A stretch of 64,000 nucleotides of DNA, taken from JAXGTO01 sp040774885. GTDB lineage: Bacteria > Actinomycetota > Coriobacteriia > Coriobacteriales > Eggerthellaceae. Of the stretch, positions 27,018 to 34,834 are shown one piece after another. The notes under the pieces are model-generated. The model did not search any database. It was not told where the DNA came from and saw only the letters and a program-made list of their open reading frames with translations. Position numbers and translations under genes: made by a program. Where the stretch lies: positions 8,848 through 72,847 of the forward strand of contig JAXGTO010000006.1 of NCBI GenBank assembly GCA_040774885.1, in the 5' to 3' direction. Positions within the stretch are counted from its first letter, which is position 1, and each line of letters starts with the position of its first letter.

Positions 27018-28292
27018 CTATGCTCCCAGCATTTCCACGAACGCACCGATGCGCGTGCGCAACTGCTCGGCATCGTTGTCGGCGTAGTCGGTTTCCAAGC
27101 CCATGCAGGGAATGCCCGCCTCTTCGAGCGCGGCGGCCATCGACGATTTCTCGACATTGTAGGTGGTGCAGAACTTCAGGTTTGCATCGATCACGCCGTC
27201 CACCTGGTATTCGCGCGCCATGCGGATGACATCTTCGATGCGGCCGGGGTTGGGGGTGAAGCATGCGCAGTTGTTCTTCATGTAGCGCTCGGAAAGCGCC
27301 TTGTACTGGCCTTCGAGCGTCGTCTGCGTCTCGTCCACCTGGTTTTCGAAATAGCGCGTGCCCGTGCACATCTCTTCGCACACCACCGCGGCACCGCTCG
27401 TCTCGATGAGCTGGTGCAACTTCCAGTTGGGGATGGCCAAGGGGGTGCCGGTGAGCAGGATGCGCTTGGTGCCGGCGGGGAACACGCTCACGCCGTCGGC
27501 GTTGCGCTGTTCCAGTTCGTCGGCGAGCGCATTGGCCTTTTCGGCGCAGCGGACGGGGTCGTCGAAGAATGCGATCTGCATCATCAGCAGCGAGTCCTTG
27601 CCGCTGATGGGGATGTTGGCACCCTTGCGGGCCTCGTACACGCGGGCCAGGGCGCAGCGCTTGGCGTTGACCACCTTGATGGCATCGGCCAGCTTTTCGG
27701 GCGTGAGCTCAACGCCGGTAAATTCCTGCACCTTGTCGGCGAATGCCGCAATCTCGCCCGCCCAGTCTTCGATGTCGCACGCGCGCTTCATCTGCGGCAC
27801 GTCCATCACGTAGGTTTCCTTGTCGGCGCCCAGGATCTCGTAGGCCTTCTTCTTGCCGTCGCACGTGGTCTCTCCCACATACATGTCGGAAACGCTGAAG
27901 TACGGGCAGGTCTTGCCGAAGTGCGCACCCAGCGACGCCTTGATCAGCGGGCAGATGTCGGCTGGCAGTACCTTTTCGCCTTCGGGGACCCAGAACTGGC
28001 TGCCGCCGCACAAGCCGGTGACCGCGCCGCCGCAGGCGATGACGATTTCATCGGGAACGAACACGCAGAAGGTGCCGAACACCTTGCCGCCGTTTTTCTT
28101 CAGTTCGATGAGCTCGGCAGGGCGCACGCCGTGGATTTCGGAAACCACGAAATCATAGAACGCCATATTCTCGGGCCGGTTTTCCTGGGTGAGGTACGTA
28201 TCGCCGAATGCCGTGGGCAGTACGGCGCACAGCTGGTCATGGGTCTCCAGGTCCATTCCCAGATCTTTCCACATCTCATGATAATCGGGCAT
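27018..28292 (-). CDS. Double-cubane cluster reductase-like protein (HgdB/BcrC/YjiM family), copy 1
   Basis: A 424-residue protein of the 2-hydroxyacyl-CoA dehydratase component D family. The sequence pattern (PDYHEMWKDLGMDLETHD at the start, ACGGAVTGLCGG, LPADICPLIKAS, and VGETTCDGKKKAYE) is that of the double-cubane cluster proteins, a set of anaerobic ATP-driven reductases, and not of known fermentation dehydratases. Conserved Cys residues in these blocks can ligand the [8Fe-9S] cluster. Partner activase is not in the window. Start ATG 28292 follows GAGGAGACGCGCT. It lies in the DUF3343/YedF cluster. Substrate unknown; reduction of a chalcogen species is a hypothesis. Confidence 0.85.
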   Translation of the reverse strand: MPDYHEMWKDLGMDLETHDQLCAVLPTAFGDTYLTQENRPENMAFYDFVVSEIHGVRPAELIELKKNGGKVFGTFCVFVPDEIVIACGGAVTGLCGGSQFWVPEGEKVLPADICPLIKASLGAHFGKTCPYFSVSDMYVGETTCDGKKKAYEILGADKETYVMDVPQMKRACDIEDWAGEIAAFADKVQEFTGVELTPEKLADAIKVVNAKRCALARVYEARKGANIPISGKDSLLMMQIAFFDDPVRCAEKANALADELEQRNADGVSVFPAGTKRILLTGTPLAIPNWKLHQLIETSGAAVVCEEMCTGTRYFENQVDETQTTLEGQYKALSERYMKNNCACFTPNPGRIEDVIRMAREYQVDGVIDANLKFCTTYNVEKSSMAAALEEAGIPCMGLETDYADNDAEQLRTRIGAFVEMLGA

Positions 28293-28454
28293 AGCGCGTC
28301 TCCTCTTCGTCTCTCGTTTGTTCAATTCGTCGGCAGCGGGCCGTTCCCGCTACTCGGCTTTCGTTTCAGTCATGGAATCATGGGCTTCCAGGGCAAAGGC
28401 GGAATACGCCCGACCGCTCCGCCAAGAAGCGGCCGGGTTTGAAACTGAGGGCAA

Positions 28455-29612
28455 TCAGAGCATTTCGATGAATGCGGCTACACGTGTGCCGATCTGGCCG
28501 GTGTCGCCGTCGGAATAGTCGGTTTCGAGCTTCATGTAAGGGATGCCCGCGTCTTCCATGGTCTTGCGCATGACGGCGCTTTCGACGTTGAAGGTATGGC
28601 AGGCAGTGAGCACCGCATCGATGACGGCATCGGCATGGTATTTCTCGACCATGGCCAGCGTGTTGTCCATGCGGCCGGAATTAGGCGTCATCACCGAGCA
28701 GTTGATTTCAAGGTAACGGTCAGAAATAGCGCGCAGGATGTCGGGTGCGCTTTCGTCGACCAGCATGCGGTTGGTGCGCTCTCCGCTGCAGTCATCCAGA
28801 CACACCACGGCGCCGCCATTGGCCTCGATAGCACGGCCCAGCTTGTTGATGAGGCCGCCCGTAGGGCAACCGGTTATCAGGATGCGCTTGGCCTTGGGGT
28901 CCACCGCGCTTTCGCCCGCCTGCTGGGCCGCACGGCGCTGGGCGGTGAGGGCTTCGACCTTGTTGGTGAAATCGGCCACGTTGAAACTGAACGTGCCGGC
29001 CATGAGCGTGCTCATCAGCTCGACGCCCGAAATGGCCGGAGGCGTGGTTTCCTGCACGGAATACAGGTCGACCAGGGCGCGGCGCAGGCGGTTGCGCTGG
29101 GCCACGGCAGCGCGCAGATCATCGTCGGTGATGGCGATGTCGTACACGCGCTCGAGTTCCTGCTTGAACAGGACCACTTCCTGATACCAAGCTTCTGCTT
29201 CATAGGGACGCACTTGGCCTTGCGGCAGATGGAGCACGTAGGTTTGCTTCAAGTCGTTCAGCAACTCGTACATCTTCTTCTTGCCGTCGCACGTGGTTTC
29301 GCCCACGATCAGGTCGCTGAAATACGTGAACGGGCACTTTTCCGAAGCGGCGAAGCCATACGTCGATTTGATGAGCGGGCAGAGGTTGGCAGGCAGCGTC
29401 TCTTCGGCCACGGACACGGTTTCGTTGCTGGTGCCGCATAGGGCGACGGCGGATGCGCCGGCGGCATCGATGATCTCGAGCGGCGTGTACGAGCACAGAA
29501 AGCCCACCAGCTTGCCGCCGTTTTGCTTGTATTCCTTCACTTTGAGAAAGCTCTGCTTGCGATGATCGTTGAACTCTTCGAAGGTACGGGGAAGTTCTGC
29601 CACTTGTTCCAT
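28455..29612 (-). CDS. Double-cubane cluster reductase-like protein (HgdB/BcrC/YjiM family), copy 2
   Basis: A 385-residue paralogue of the preceding protein. It has LPANLCPLIKSTYGFA, VGETTCDGKKKMYEL, TGCPTGG and CLDDCSGERTNR; the N-terminus lacks about 40 residues present in copy 1. The conserved Cys set in TTCDGKKK and CPLIKS is kept. Start ATG 29612 follows GAGGAGAGCATCA. The 162-bp gap before copy 1 holds an imperfect GC-rich hairpin (about 28400-28435). Two copies side by side may form a heterodimer, as HgdA/B and BcrB/C do; this is inferred. Confidence 0.85.
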   Translation of the reverse strand: MEQVAELPRTFEEFNDHRKQSFLKVKEYKQNGGKLVGFLCSYTPLEIIDAAGASAVALCGTSNETVSVAEETLPANLCPLIKSTYGFAASEKCPFTYFSDLIVGETTCDGKKKMYELLNDLKQTYVLHLPQGQVRPYEAEAWYQEVVLFKQELERVYDIAITDDDLRAAVAQRNRLRRALVDLYSVQETTPPAISGVELMSTLMAGTFSFNVADFTNKVEALTAQRRAAQQAGESAVDPKAKRILITGCPTGGLINKLGRAIEANGGAVVCLDDCSGERTNRMLVDESAPDILRAISDRYLEINCSVMTPNSGRMDNTLAMVEKYHADAVIDAVLTACHTFNVESAVMRKTMEDAGIPYMKLETDYSDGDTGQIGTRVAAFIEML

Positions 29613-29830
29613 TGATGCTCTCCTCGACTCTGGCACGCTTCGCAGCATGAATGCCCGATGCGGGCACGCAACGACGAAGACCCTATGGGATATGCAGAAA
29701 AGACCGTCGAAACGACGGTGGATGCGCCACGCGAAAGCGGCGCTGCAGAAAGTCGAGAAGAAGGGAGAAACGCAGCCGCCAACTCAGGCAGAAACCGGTC
29801 GCGGGCAACCCTTCGAATCGCTTGTTCCAT
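29537..29830 (-). CDS. Possible small ORF in the leader of the HgdB-like operon
   Basis: A 97-codon reading with an excellent ribosome site (GGAGGACTATC before ATG 29830). Its last 76 bases overlap the start of the second HgdB-like gene in another frame. The product is Ser/Arg/Ala-rich with no recognised domain. The words around its start (a GGAGGA/GAGGAG site, then ATGGAACAAG) repeat those of the downstream gene, which suggests a partial duplication of that gene's start. It could be a leader peptide or chance. Confidence 0.2.
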   Translation of the reverse strand: MEQAIRRVARDRFLPELAAAFLPSSRLSAAPLSRGASTVVSTVFSAYPIGSSSLRARIGHSCCEACQSRGEHQWNKWQNFPVPSKSSTIIASRAFSK

Positions 29831-29885
29831 GATAGTCCTCCGCCCGCCGTCATACAACAAAATCAACCAGAATCGCACTGAGTAA

Positions 29886-30025
29886 CGGATTGCTCAAAAA
29901 GGCCGCCATTCTACGGATTTTCGACCCGATTCAGACATTTTTTCGAGGCCGCGCCGCATAAGGCCAGGTGGCGAAAATCACGTGGAGCGCAAAGTCGTAG
30001 AATGGCGGCCTTTTTGAGCAATCCG
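29886..30025. repeat. 140-bp element with perfect 30-bp inverted ends
   Basis: Bases 29886-29915 and 29996-30025 are exact reverse complements, and GATTTTCG (29916-29923) with CGAAAATC (29972-29979) adds an inner pair. Each arm contains AAAAAGGCCGCC or its complement, so both strands show a stem followed by TTTTT. No coding sequence lies inside. It may be a miniature inverted-repeat element (MITE) or an oversized bidirectional terminator. Obvious target-site duplications were not seen. It sits in the 546-bp gap between the ClC gene and the HgdB-like operon; the rest of that gap holds only the small ORF listed at 29537. Confidence 0.85.
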
Positions 30026-30158
30026 CGCTGCGGCGACTGCAACGCTGGCAGATATGGGCCAACTGTCTAGCGGATGGCTGATTGGCAATGGCGCGAACAG
30101 GCAAGCGGAAGGACACGGGGCATTGCGGGAGGCAAGACGGCGGGGCTTGCGAGGCGGG

Positions 30159-31418
30159 TCAGTGCTTCTTGATCAGGTCGATGTTCTCGGCGGCGTTTTG
30201 CTTGGTGTCAGCCCACGCCACGTCGAGCATCCAGCTGGTGCCGTCGTACAGACTGAAACGGCTGGTGAACACGCAGGCCAAAAGCGAGGCCACCGCAAAC
30301 CAGGGCGCGCCGGCGATCCCAAAGGCCTCGATGCCCAGCACCAGCGCCGAAAGCGGGCAGCGCGTGCAAGTGGAAAACAGGGCCACCATGCCGATGGCAC
30401 CCAAAAAAGCCGTATCGGCACCTACCATCTGGGCAAACGCACAGCCCAAACACGCCCCCACCGCCAACACGGGCATGATCTCACCGCCTTTGAACCCGAA
30501 GCCCAAGCAGGCGACGGTAAGCGTGGCCTTCCAAACGAACGCTTCGTAAGGGACGGTCTGCCCGCCCAAGATGGCCATGATCTGCACGCCGCCGGTGCCG
30601 CTGTAATCGCCGCCCGAAAGCCACACCAGCGCGGCGATCACCGCCGAGCCGAACAACAGCCGCGTCCACGGGCGCTCCATGAACGTGCAGCAAGCCGTAT
30701 GCAACAGCTTGAGCAACATGACGAACGCCATGCCCACCAATGCGGCTCCCAGACCGAGCACCGCCGTTTCAAACCACAGATCGGTGCCGGCGTGGGCGGG
30801 CAAGGGCGACCACCAAAGCCGGCCCACGTCGAAGACGTCGGCCAAGCAAAATGCGACCGCCGCGGCAACGGGAACGCACAGCATGCGCGGGCGCAGCATC
30901 TTTTTTACGGGCATGCGGGAAACCTCGAACACGAAGAACACGCTGGCGATAGGCGTGAACAGCAAGGCGGAAAACGCCGCCGCCATGCCCGCCATGACGA
31001 ACACGTCCTGAGCATCTTCGAATTCATGGCGCAGGGTGCCGAGCTTAGACGCCACGGCCCCGCCCAACTGAAGCGCGGCAGCCTCCTTGCCAACCGATCC
31101 GCCGCCAAGCAGCGTAAGCGCCGTGCCCGCCAAGATGGCCGGCGCCAACGCCAGGGGCACACGTTCGCCGGCGCGCTGGTGGGCGATGACGGCGATGGTG
31201 CCGGTATCGAAGGGGATCTTCAGGCGCCGATATATCCATACGGTGATAAGCGCGCACAGGGGCAGCAGAAGAAACGCCCACGCAGACAAGCGATTGGCCG
31301 ACCAAGCGGCATCCGCCGTCCAGGAAAGCACGATGGCACCGCCGCCGGCTGCCAAGCCGATGACAAGCGAAGCGCAAGCCCAAAGACCCGCAGATTTCAT
31401 CCGGGCGGCACCGCTCAC
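30159..31418 (-). CDS. ClC-family chloride/anion channel or antiporter
   Basis: A 419-residue membrane protein. The ClC pattern is GGGSVGKEAAALQLGG near residue 105 (the gating Glu of GKE) and GFKGGEIMPVLAVGACLG near 305. The usual GSGIP selectivity block is replaced by a Gly-rich GGGS, and the third motif reads GGEIMP where GGxFxP is usual, which points to a divergent branch of the family (voltage-gated ClC, possibly fluoride- or another anion-type). Start MSGAARM at 31418; Met7 is a possible alternative. It starts 4 bp after the desulfurase stop. Ion and direction are unknown. Confidence 0.8.
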   Translation of the reverse strand: MSGAARMKSAGLWACASLVIGLAAGGGAIVLSWTADAAWSANRLSAWAFLLLPLCALITVWIYRRLKIPFDTGTIAVIAHQRAGERVPLALAPAILAGTALTLLGGGSVGKEAAALQLGGAVASKLGTLRHEFEDAQDVFVMAGMAAAFSALLFTPIASVFFVFEVSRMPVKKMLRPRMLCVPVAAAVAFCLADVFDVGRLWWSPLPAHAGTDLWFETAVLGLGAALVGMAFVMLLKLLHTACCTFMERPWTRLLFGSAVIAALVWLSGGDYSGTGGVQIMAILGGQTVPYEAFVWKATLTVACLGFGFKGGEIMPVLAVGACLGCAFAQMVGADTAFLGAIGMVALFSTCTRCPLSALVLGIEAFGIAGAPWFAVASLLACVFTSRFSLYDGTSWMLDVAWADTKQNAAENIDLIKKH

Positions 31419-31422
31419 GGCA

Positions 31423-32595
31423 TTACTCTCCCTGGTCGAGAAACGCTTGCATCCCCCGCAAGAAGCGATCGACCTCGTCGGCGGTGCTCACTGCCGAAAA
31501 CGAGACGCGAAACGTCGAACCGACGAGCTTTTTGGGAACGCCGGCAAGGTGGAGGGAAAGCGGATGCTTGGTGATCCAATCTTCCGGCGGCACGTCGGGG
31601 TGCAGCGTGTCGCACGCGGAAGCCTGAGAAACGAACACGCCCCGATCGCTGAGGAAGTCGAGGGCGGCGCGGTTGTCCACGCCCGGAAGCGAAAGGCTGA
31701 CGACATAGGGCGAACCGTCGCTGCGGGAATTGATGCGGACATCCGGCTTCATCTGCGTTATGCCCCCGATGAGGCGCTGCTTGAGGCGCTCGGCATTTTC
31801 CTGGGCCTCCTGGCGATGGGCCATGGTGATCTCAACCGCCTTGGCGAATCCCATGATGAGCGGCAGGGCCTCGGTTCCCGAACGCAATCCCCGTTCCTGC
31901 CCGCCTCCGAACGCCGTGGTGAACATCTTTGTGCCACGTTTGACATAGAGCGCGCCGATGCCCCGTGGACCGCCGATTTTGTGGGCGCTGAAGCTGGAAA
32001 GGTCGATGCCCAGCTTACGGGGAAGAAACTCTATCTTGCCGAATGCCTGCACGGCGTCGCTGTGCACCAGAGCCTTCGGGGCCAACTCGTTTCGCGCAGC
32101 CACCACATCTTGCACCGGCAAGATGAACCCGACCTCGTTTTGGACGCGCATGGTAGTGACGATGGCCGTATCCTCGTCGAGCAGTTGGCGCAGCAACGGC
32201 AGGTCGTAGTCGCCGTCGAACGCATCGACGTAGCCAACCTTCCAGCCTTCGCGCTTGAGCCCGCGCACCGTCTTGGTAACGGAAGGATGCTCCAACGCCG
32301 AAGCGACGATTCCGCGACGCTCGTTTTCGACGGCGCGGCAGGCGCCCACCAGGGCCAGGTTGTTCGACTCGGTGCCCCCCGACGTGAAATACACCTCGTC
32401 GGGATCGACCCCCAACGCGTCTGCAATGACCTGACGGCTGTGCTCAAGCTGTTCTTTGGCCCGCCGCCCTGGAGCATGCAGCGAAGACGGATTGCCGTAA
32501 TCGCGCTTCATGGCATCGCACACCGTCTGAATCACTTCGGGATAAGGCCGGCTGGTTGCGGCGTTGTCCAAATATGCATCCGTCAGGCGATTCAT
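31423..32595 (-). CDS. Cysteine desulfurase (IscS/NifS type)
   Basis: A 390-residue PLP enzyme that removes sulfur from cysteine. Start MNRLTDAYLDNAATSRPYPE is typical. It has the His in ALEHPSV, VHSDAVQAFGK, the PLP Lys in SFSAHKIGGPRGIGALYV, and the catalytic Cys in SQASACDTLHPDVPP. Start ATG 32595 follows AAAGGATGGGCG; a longer reading to 32616 lacks this. It is of a different branch from the desulfurase at 24897. ClC follows with almost no gap, so they may be cotranscribed. Iron-sulfur or tRNA thiolation supply is the usual role; no scaffold gene is next to it. Confidence 0.9.
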   Translation of the reverse strand: MNRLTDAYLDNAATSRPYPEVIQTVCDAMKRDYGNPSSLHAPGRRAKEQLEHSRQVIADALGVDPDEVYFTSGGTESNNLALVGACRAVENERRGIVASALEHPSVTKTVRGLKREGWKVGYVDAFDGDYDLPLLRQLLDEDTAIVTTMRVQNEVGFILPVQDVVAARNELAPKALVHSDAVQAFGKIEFLPRKLGIDLSSFSAHKIGGPRGIGALYVKRGTKMFTTAFGGGQERGLRSGTEALPLIMGFAKAVEITMAHRQEAQENAERLKQRLIGGITQMKPDVRINSRSDGSPYVVSLSLPGVDNRAALDFLSDRGVFVSQASACDTLHPDVPPEDWITKHPLSLHLAGVPKKLVGSTFRVSFSAVSTADEVDRFLRGMQAFLDQGE

Positions 32596-32702
32596 CGCCC
32601 ATCCTTTCCCGCGCATGCCGTGTGAAGACCACTTGATTTCGTCATGCGACCGTCCTTTTCGACCATCCTACCAAATCATGTCCCATCGGTTCTCCAGAGC
32701 GT

Positions 32703-32716
32703 ATTACAATCGTAAT
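32703..32716 (+). promoter_or_regulatory. Palindromic operator and -10 of the toxin-antitoxin operon
   Basis: ATTAC-AATC-GTAAT is a perfect 5-bp inverted repeat 24 bp upstream of the antitoxin ATG, and the TACAAT within it could be the -10 box. This is the usual layout for autorepression by a ribbon-helix-helix antitoxin. Binding is inferred. Confidence 0.5.
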
Positions 32717-32739
32717 CCACTCGAGAAAAAGGAGGGAAC

Positions 32740-33027
32740 ATGGGAAAAGACGCCATCCTGCACGTCCGCATCGACCCGGAAGACAAGGCCCAAGCCGAAG
32801 CAATCTACACCGACATCGGAACCAGCCTTTCCGAAGCAATACGCGTGTTCGTCCGTCAAAGCATCAAGACGCACGGCATCCCCTTTCGCCCTACCAGTTC
32901 ATTGGGCAAGGGCCGAATGAAAGCTCAAGGTCTGCTGAGTGCCTATGCCCACAAAGAGCTGCGCGAAACCGAACGCGAAGCCTGGATACGATCGCTGAGT
33001 GATAAATATGCAAGTCTTAATCGATGA
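32740..33027 (+). CDS. RelB/DinJ-family antitoxin
   Basis: A 95-residue protein with an N-terminal ribbon-helix-helix: AILHVRIDPEDKAQAEAIYT followed by GTSLSEAIRVFVRQS, the standard RelB/DinJ pattern in which the beta strand binds DNA. The C-terminal half is charged and should wrap the toxin. The ribosome site is AAAAAGGAGGGAAC. It overlaps the toxin gene start by about 20 bp. It should neutralise the PIN toxin and repress the operon at the palindrome upstream. Confidence 0.85.
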   Translation: MGKDAILHVRIDPEDKAQAEAIYTDIGTSLSEAIRVFVRQSIKTHGIPFRPTSSLGKGRMKAQGLLSAYAHKELRETEREAWIRSLSDKYASLNR

Positions 33028-33382
33028 AACCGTCATCCTGCGCTACGTGCTCGAAGACGAAAAGCGCCAGTTCAAAGATGCCTGCGCGGTTATCTCGGCT
33101 GGGCGGGCCTACACCTACCCCGAGATATTCGCCCGCGTTGCCGTCACCCTGCGCGACACGTACCGCGTTCCCCGCAGCCAGATAGCGTTCACCTTGGTCG
33201 AACTGCTCAATGACATCTACGTCATCGATGAAGACACGGTTCGCTACGCCAGCCGCTTGTTCGGATCGAGCATGCTCGACTACGTCGATTGCCTTATGGT
33301 GGCGCGCAACGCCGTGCATGGCGACGAGATCATGAGCTTCGACAAACCCTTGCTCAAAAAGACGCTGGCTCCCATCCAGTAA
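33008..33382 (+). CDS. PIN-domain toxin
   Basis: A 124-residue PIN-fold ribonuclease candidate. The acidic residues are visible: Asp in MQVLIDETV, Glu in TYPEIFARV, Asp in MLDYVDCLMVA, and Asp in SFDKPL; four acidic residues bind the metal. Start ATG 33008 is inside the antitoxin gene; GTG 32999 is 3 codons earlier. PIN toxins cut tRNA or rRNA. Pairing with a RelB/DinJ antitoxin instead of a VapB-type is less common. A bidirectional terminator follows. Confidence 0.8.
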   Translation: MQVLIDETVILRYVLEDEKRQFKDACAVISAGRAYTYPEIFARVAVTLRDTYRVPRSQIAFTLVELLNDIYVIDEDTVRYASRLFGSSMLDYVDCLMVARNAVHGDEIMSFDKPLLKKTLAPIQ

Positions 33383-33395
33383 TTGCATTCCCGCA

Positions 33396-33431
33396 AAAGA
33401 AGGGGCGGGGCCTGGCGCCCTGCCCCTTCTT
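33396..33431. terminator. Bidirectional terminator between toxin and focA
   Basis: AAGAAGGGGC pairs with GCCCCTTCTT around a GC-rich loop, with an A-rich flank on one side and TTCTTGCTT on the other, between the two convergent operons. Confidence 0.8.
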
Positions 33432-33455
33432 GCTTGCACGCATCAAACGATTGTC

Positions 33456-34310
33456 TTACGCGGCAGCCTTCTGCTTTTTGCGGTAGCCGATCCAATAGAT
33501 GACGCCCACGAAAAGAGCGCCGCCCACCATGTTGCCCAGCGTAGCAGCGGAGATGTTGAAGAACACCCCGCCGATATTCAGGCAATCAGCCGCATGCGCG
33601 ACATCCGCGCCGAAGCCGCTGTTGTAGGCCACCAGGCCCATGGGCAGGAAGAACATGTTGGCTACGCAGTGCTCGAAGCCCATGGCAACGAAGGCCATGA
33701 CCGGGAAGATCGAGGTGAAGATCTTATCGATGACCGACTTGCCGGCGAAGCCCATCCACACGGCCAAGCACACCAGCACGTTGCACATGATGCCGCGGAA
33801 GAAAATGGTGATCCAGGGCATGTTGATCTTTGCCACGGCCGTGCTCACCATGGCCTTGCCGACGGCCTCGCTGTTCATGCCGGCGGAATTGCACATGAAG
33901 ATGATGGCCACCAAGATGAGCGAACCGACGAAGTTGCCGATCCACACGACCACCCAGTTCTTGGCCAGTGCGCCCCACGTGATCTTCTTGCTCATGGCGC
34001 CCATGACCATCAGGCTGTTGCCGGTGAAAAGTTCGGAGCCGGCCACGATAACGCAGATGAGGCCCAATGCGAAGCAGACGCCGCCCAGAACCTGCGCTAC
34101 GGAAAACGACAGGCTCGCATCGGACTTCACGAAGAGCATGAACAACGCGCCCATGCCGATCTGCATGCCTGCCATGATGGACAATGCGAAGCATCGACCG
34201 AGTTCAAGGTTGGTTTTTCCAACCGCGACCGCCTCAGCCTTGGCTTCAATGGCGCCGGCCGCCAGGCAGTTCGGGTCGGGAATCACCAACTCTTCTTTCT
34301 TTGCATCCAT
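33456..34310 (-). CDS. focA: Formate channel of the FocA/NirC family
   Basis: A 284-residue membrane protein with six helices, forming a pentameric channel for formate. The family blocks are visible: SIMAGMQIGMGALF, GSELFTGNSLMVM, and GFEHCVANMFFLPMGL with the conserved His of the pore. It is the last gene of the formate hydrogenlyase operon (E. coli hyf has focB here), so it moves formate to or from the FDH. It lies 41 bp after hycI. Confidence 0.93.
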   Translation of the reverse strand: MDAKKEELVIPDPNCLAAGAIEAKAEAVAVGKTNLELGRCFALSIMAGMQIGMGALFMLFVKSDASLSFSVAQVLGGVCFALGLICVIVAGSELFTGNSLMVMGAMSKKITWGALAKNWVVVWIGNFVGSLILVAIIFMCNSAGMNSEAVGKAMVSTAVAKINMPWITIFFRGIMCNVLVCLAVWMGFAGKSVIDKIFTSIFPVMAFVAMGFEHCVANMFFLPMGLVAYNSGFGADVAHAADCLNIGGVFFNISAATLGNMVGGALFVGVIYWIGYRKKQKAAA

Positions 34311-34351
34311 TAAATGCCTCCCTTTCCTCGTTGATTCGACGCTTCCCTTTT

Positions 34352-34834
34352 CTACAAGGATTCAGACGCAGGCTCATCACCTGATGTCAGCGAAATGAAA
34401 TCGGCGCCTTGTTTGAGCGCGCGATAGATGAATTCGACGGCCTTGTGCACCTCGGGGGTGAGCGGCTCCATGAATTCCATCTGCGCAGGCTGTATCCCCA
34501 GAAACACAACGGTACCGCTGCAGCTTTTCAATTCCTGCAGCAAAAACGTTATCGGCAGCGAATGGGTGGTGATGAAAAAGTCGGTGGCCACCGCATCCTC
34601 TTCGACCACCTGGATAGTGCCGGGTTCCGCATTGAGCTGGGCCGCATCGATCAACAGCAGCACATCGGGTTGCCTGCGGCGCACCAAAGCGATCATGTCT
34701 TCGGGCGTTTGACCGCCATCGATGACATCCCAACCCGCTACGGGGTCGTTTTCCATCATCTTCGCCAGCATCGGACCGGCGGCATCATCGCCACGAAGCA
34801 CGGTGCCTACGGTGAAGACCACTTTCCCACTCAT
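34352..34834 (-). CDS. hycI: Hydrogenase 3-type maturation endopeptidase
   Basis: A 160-residue aspartic-type protease that trims the C-terminus of the hydrogenase large subunit after Ni insertion. The N-terminal TVGTVLRGDDAAGP with metal-binding Asp, the LLIDAAQ block with Asp, and TTHSLPITFLLQEL (His) match the HycI family; usual length is 156. Its target, the tail of HyfG after DPCYSCTER, is encoded upstream. The start ATG 34834 overlaps the hycH stop by 4 bp. Confidence 0.93.
   Translation of the reverse strand: MSGKVVFTVGTVLRGDDAAGPMLAKMMENDPVAGWDVIDGGQTPEDMIALVRRRQPDVLLLIDAAQLNAEPGTIQVVEEDAVATDFFITTHSLPITFLLQELKSCSGTVVFLGIQPAQMEFMEPLTPEVHKAVEFIYRALKQGADFISLTSGDEPASESL

Noticed and set aside
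24792..28442. A plus-strand frame of over 1200 codons
   Set aside because: It is the mirror of the selenium cluster genes, has a His/Gly/Arg/Ala-rich composition and no family pattern.
27018..29612. 2-hydroxyglutaryl-CoA dehydratase
   Set aside because: No activase, CoA transferase or alpha-type partner is nearby, and the motifs fit the double-cubane group better.
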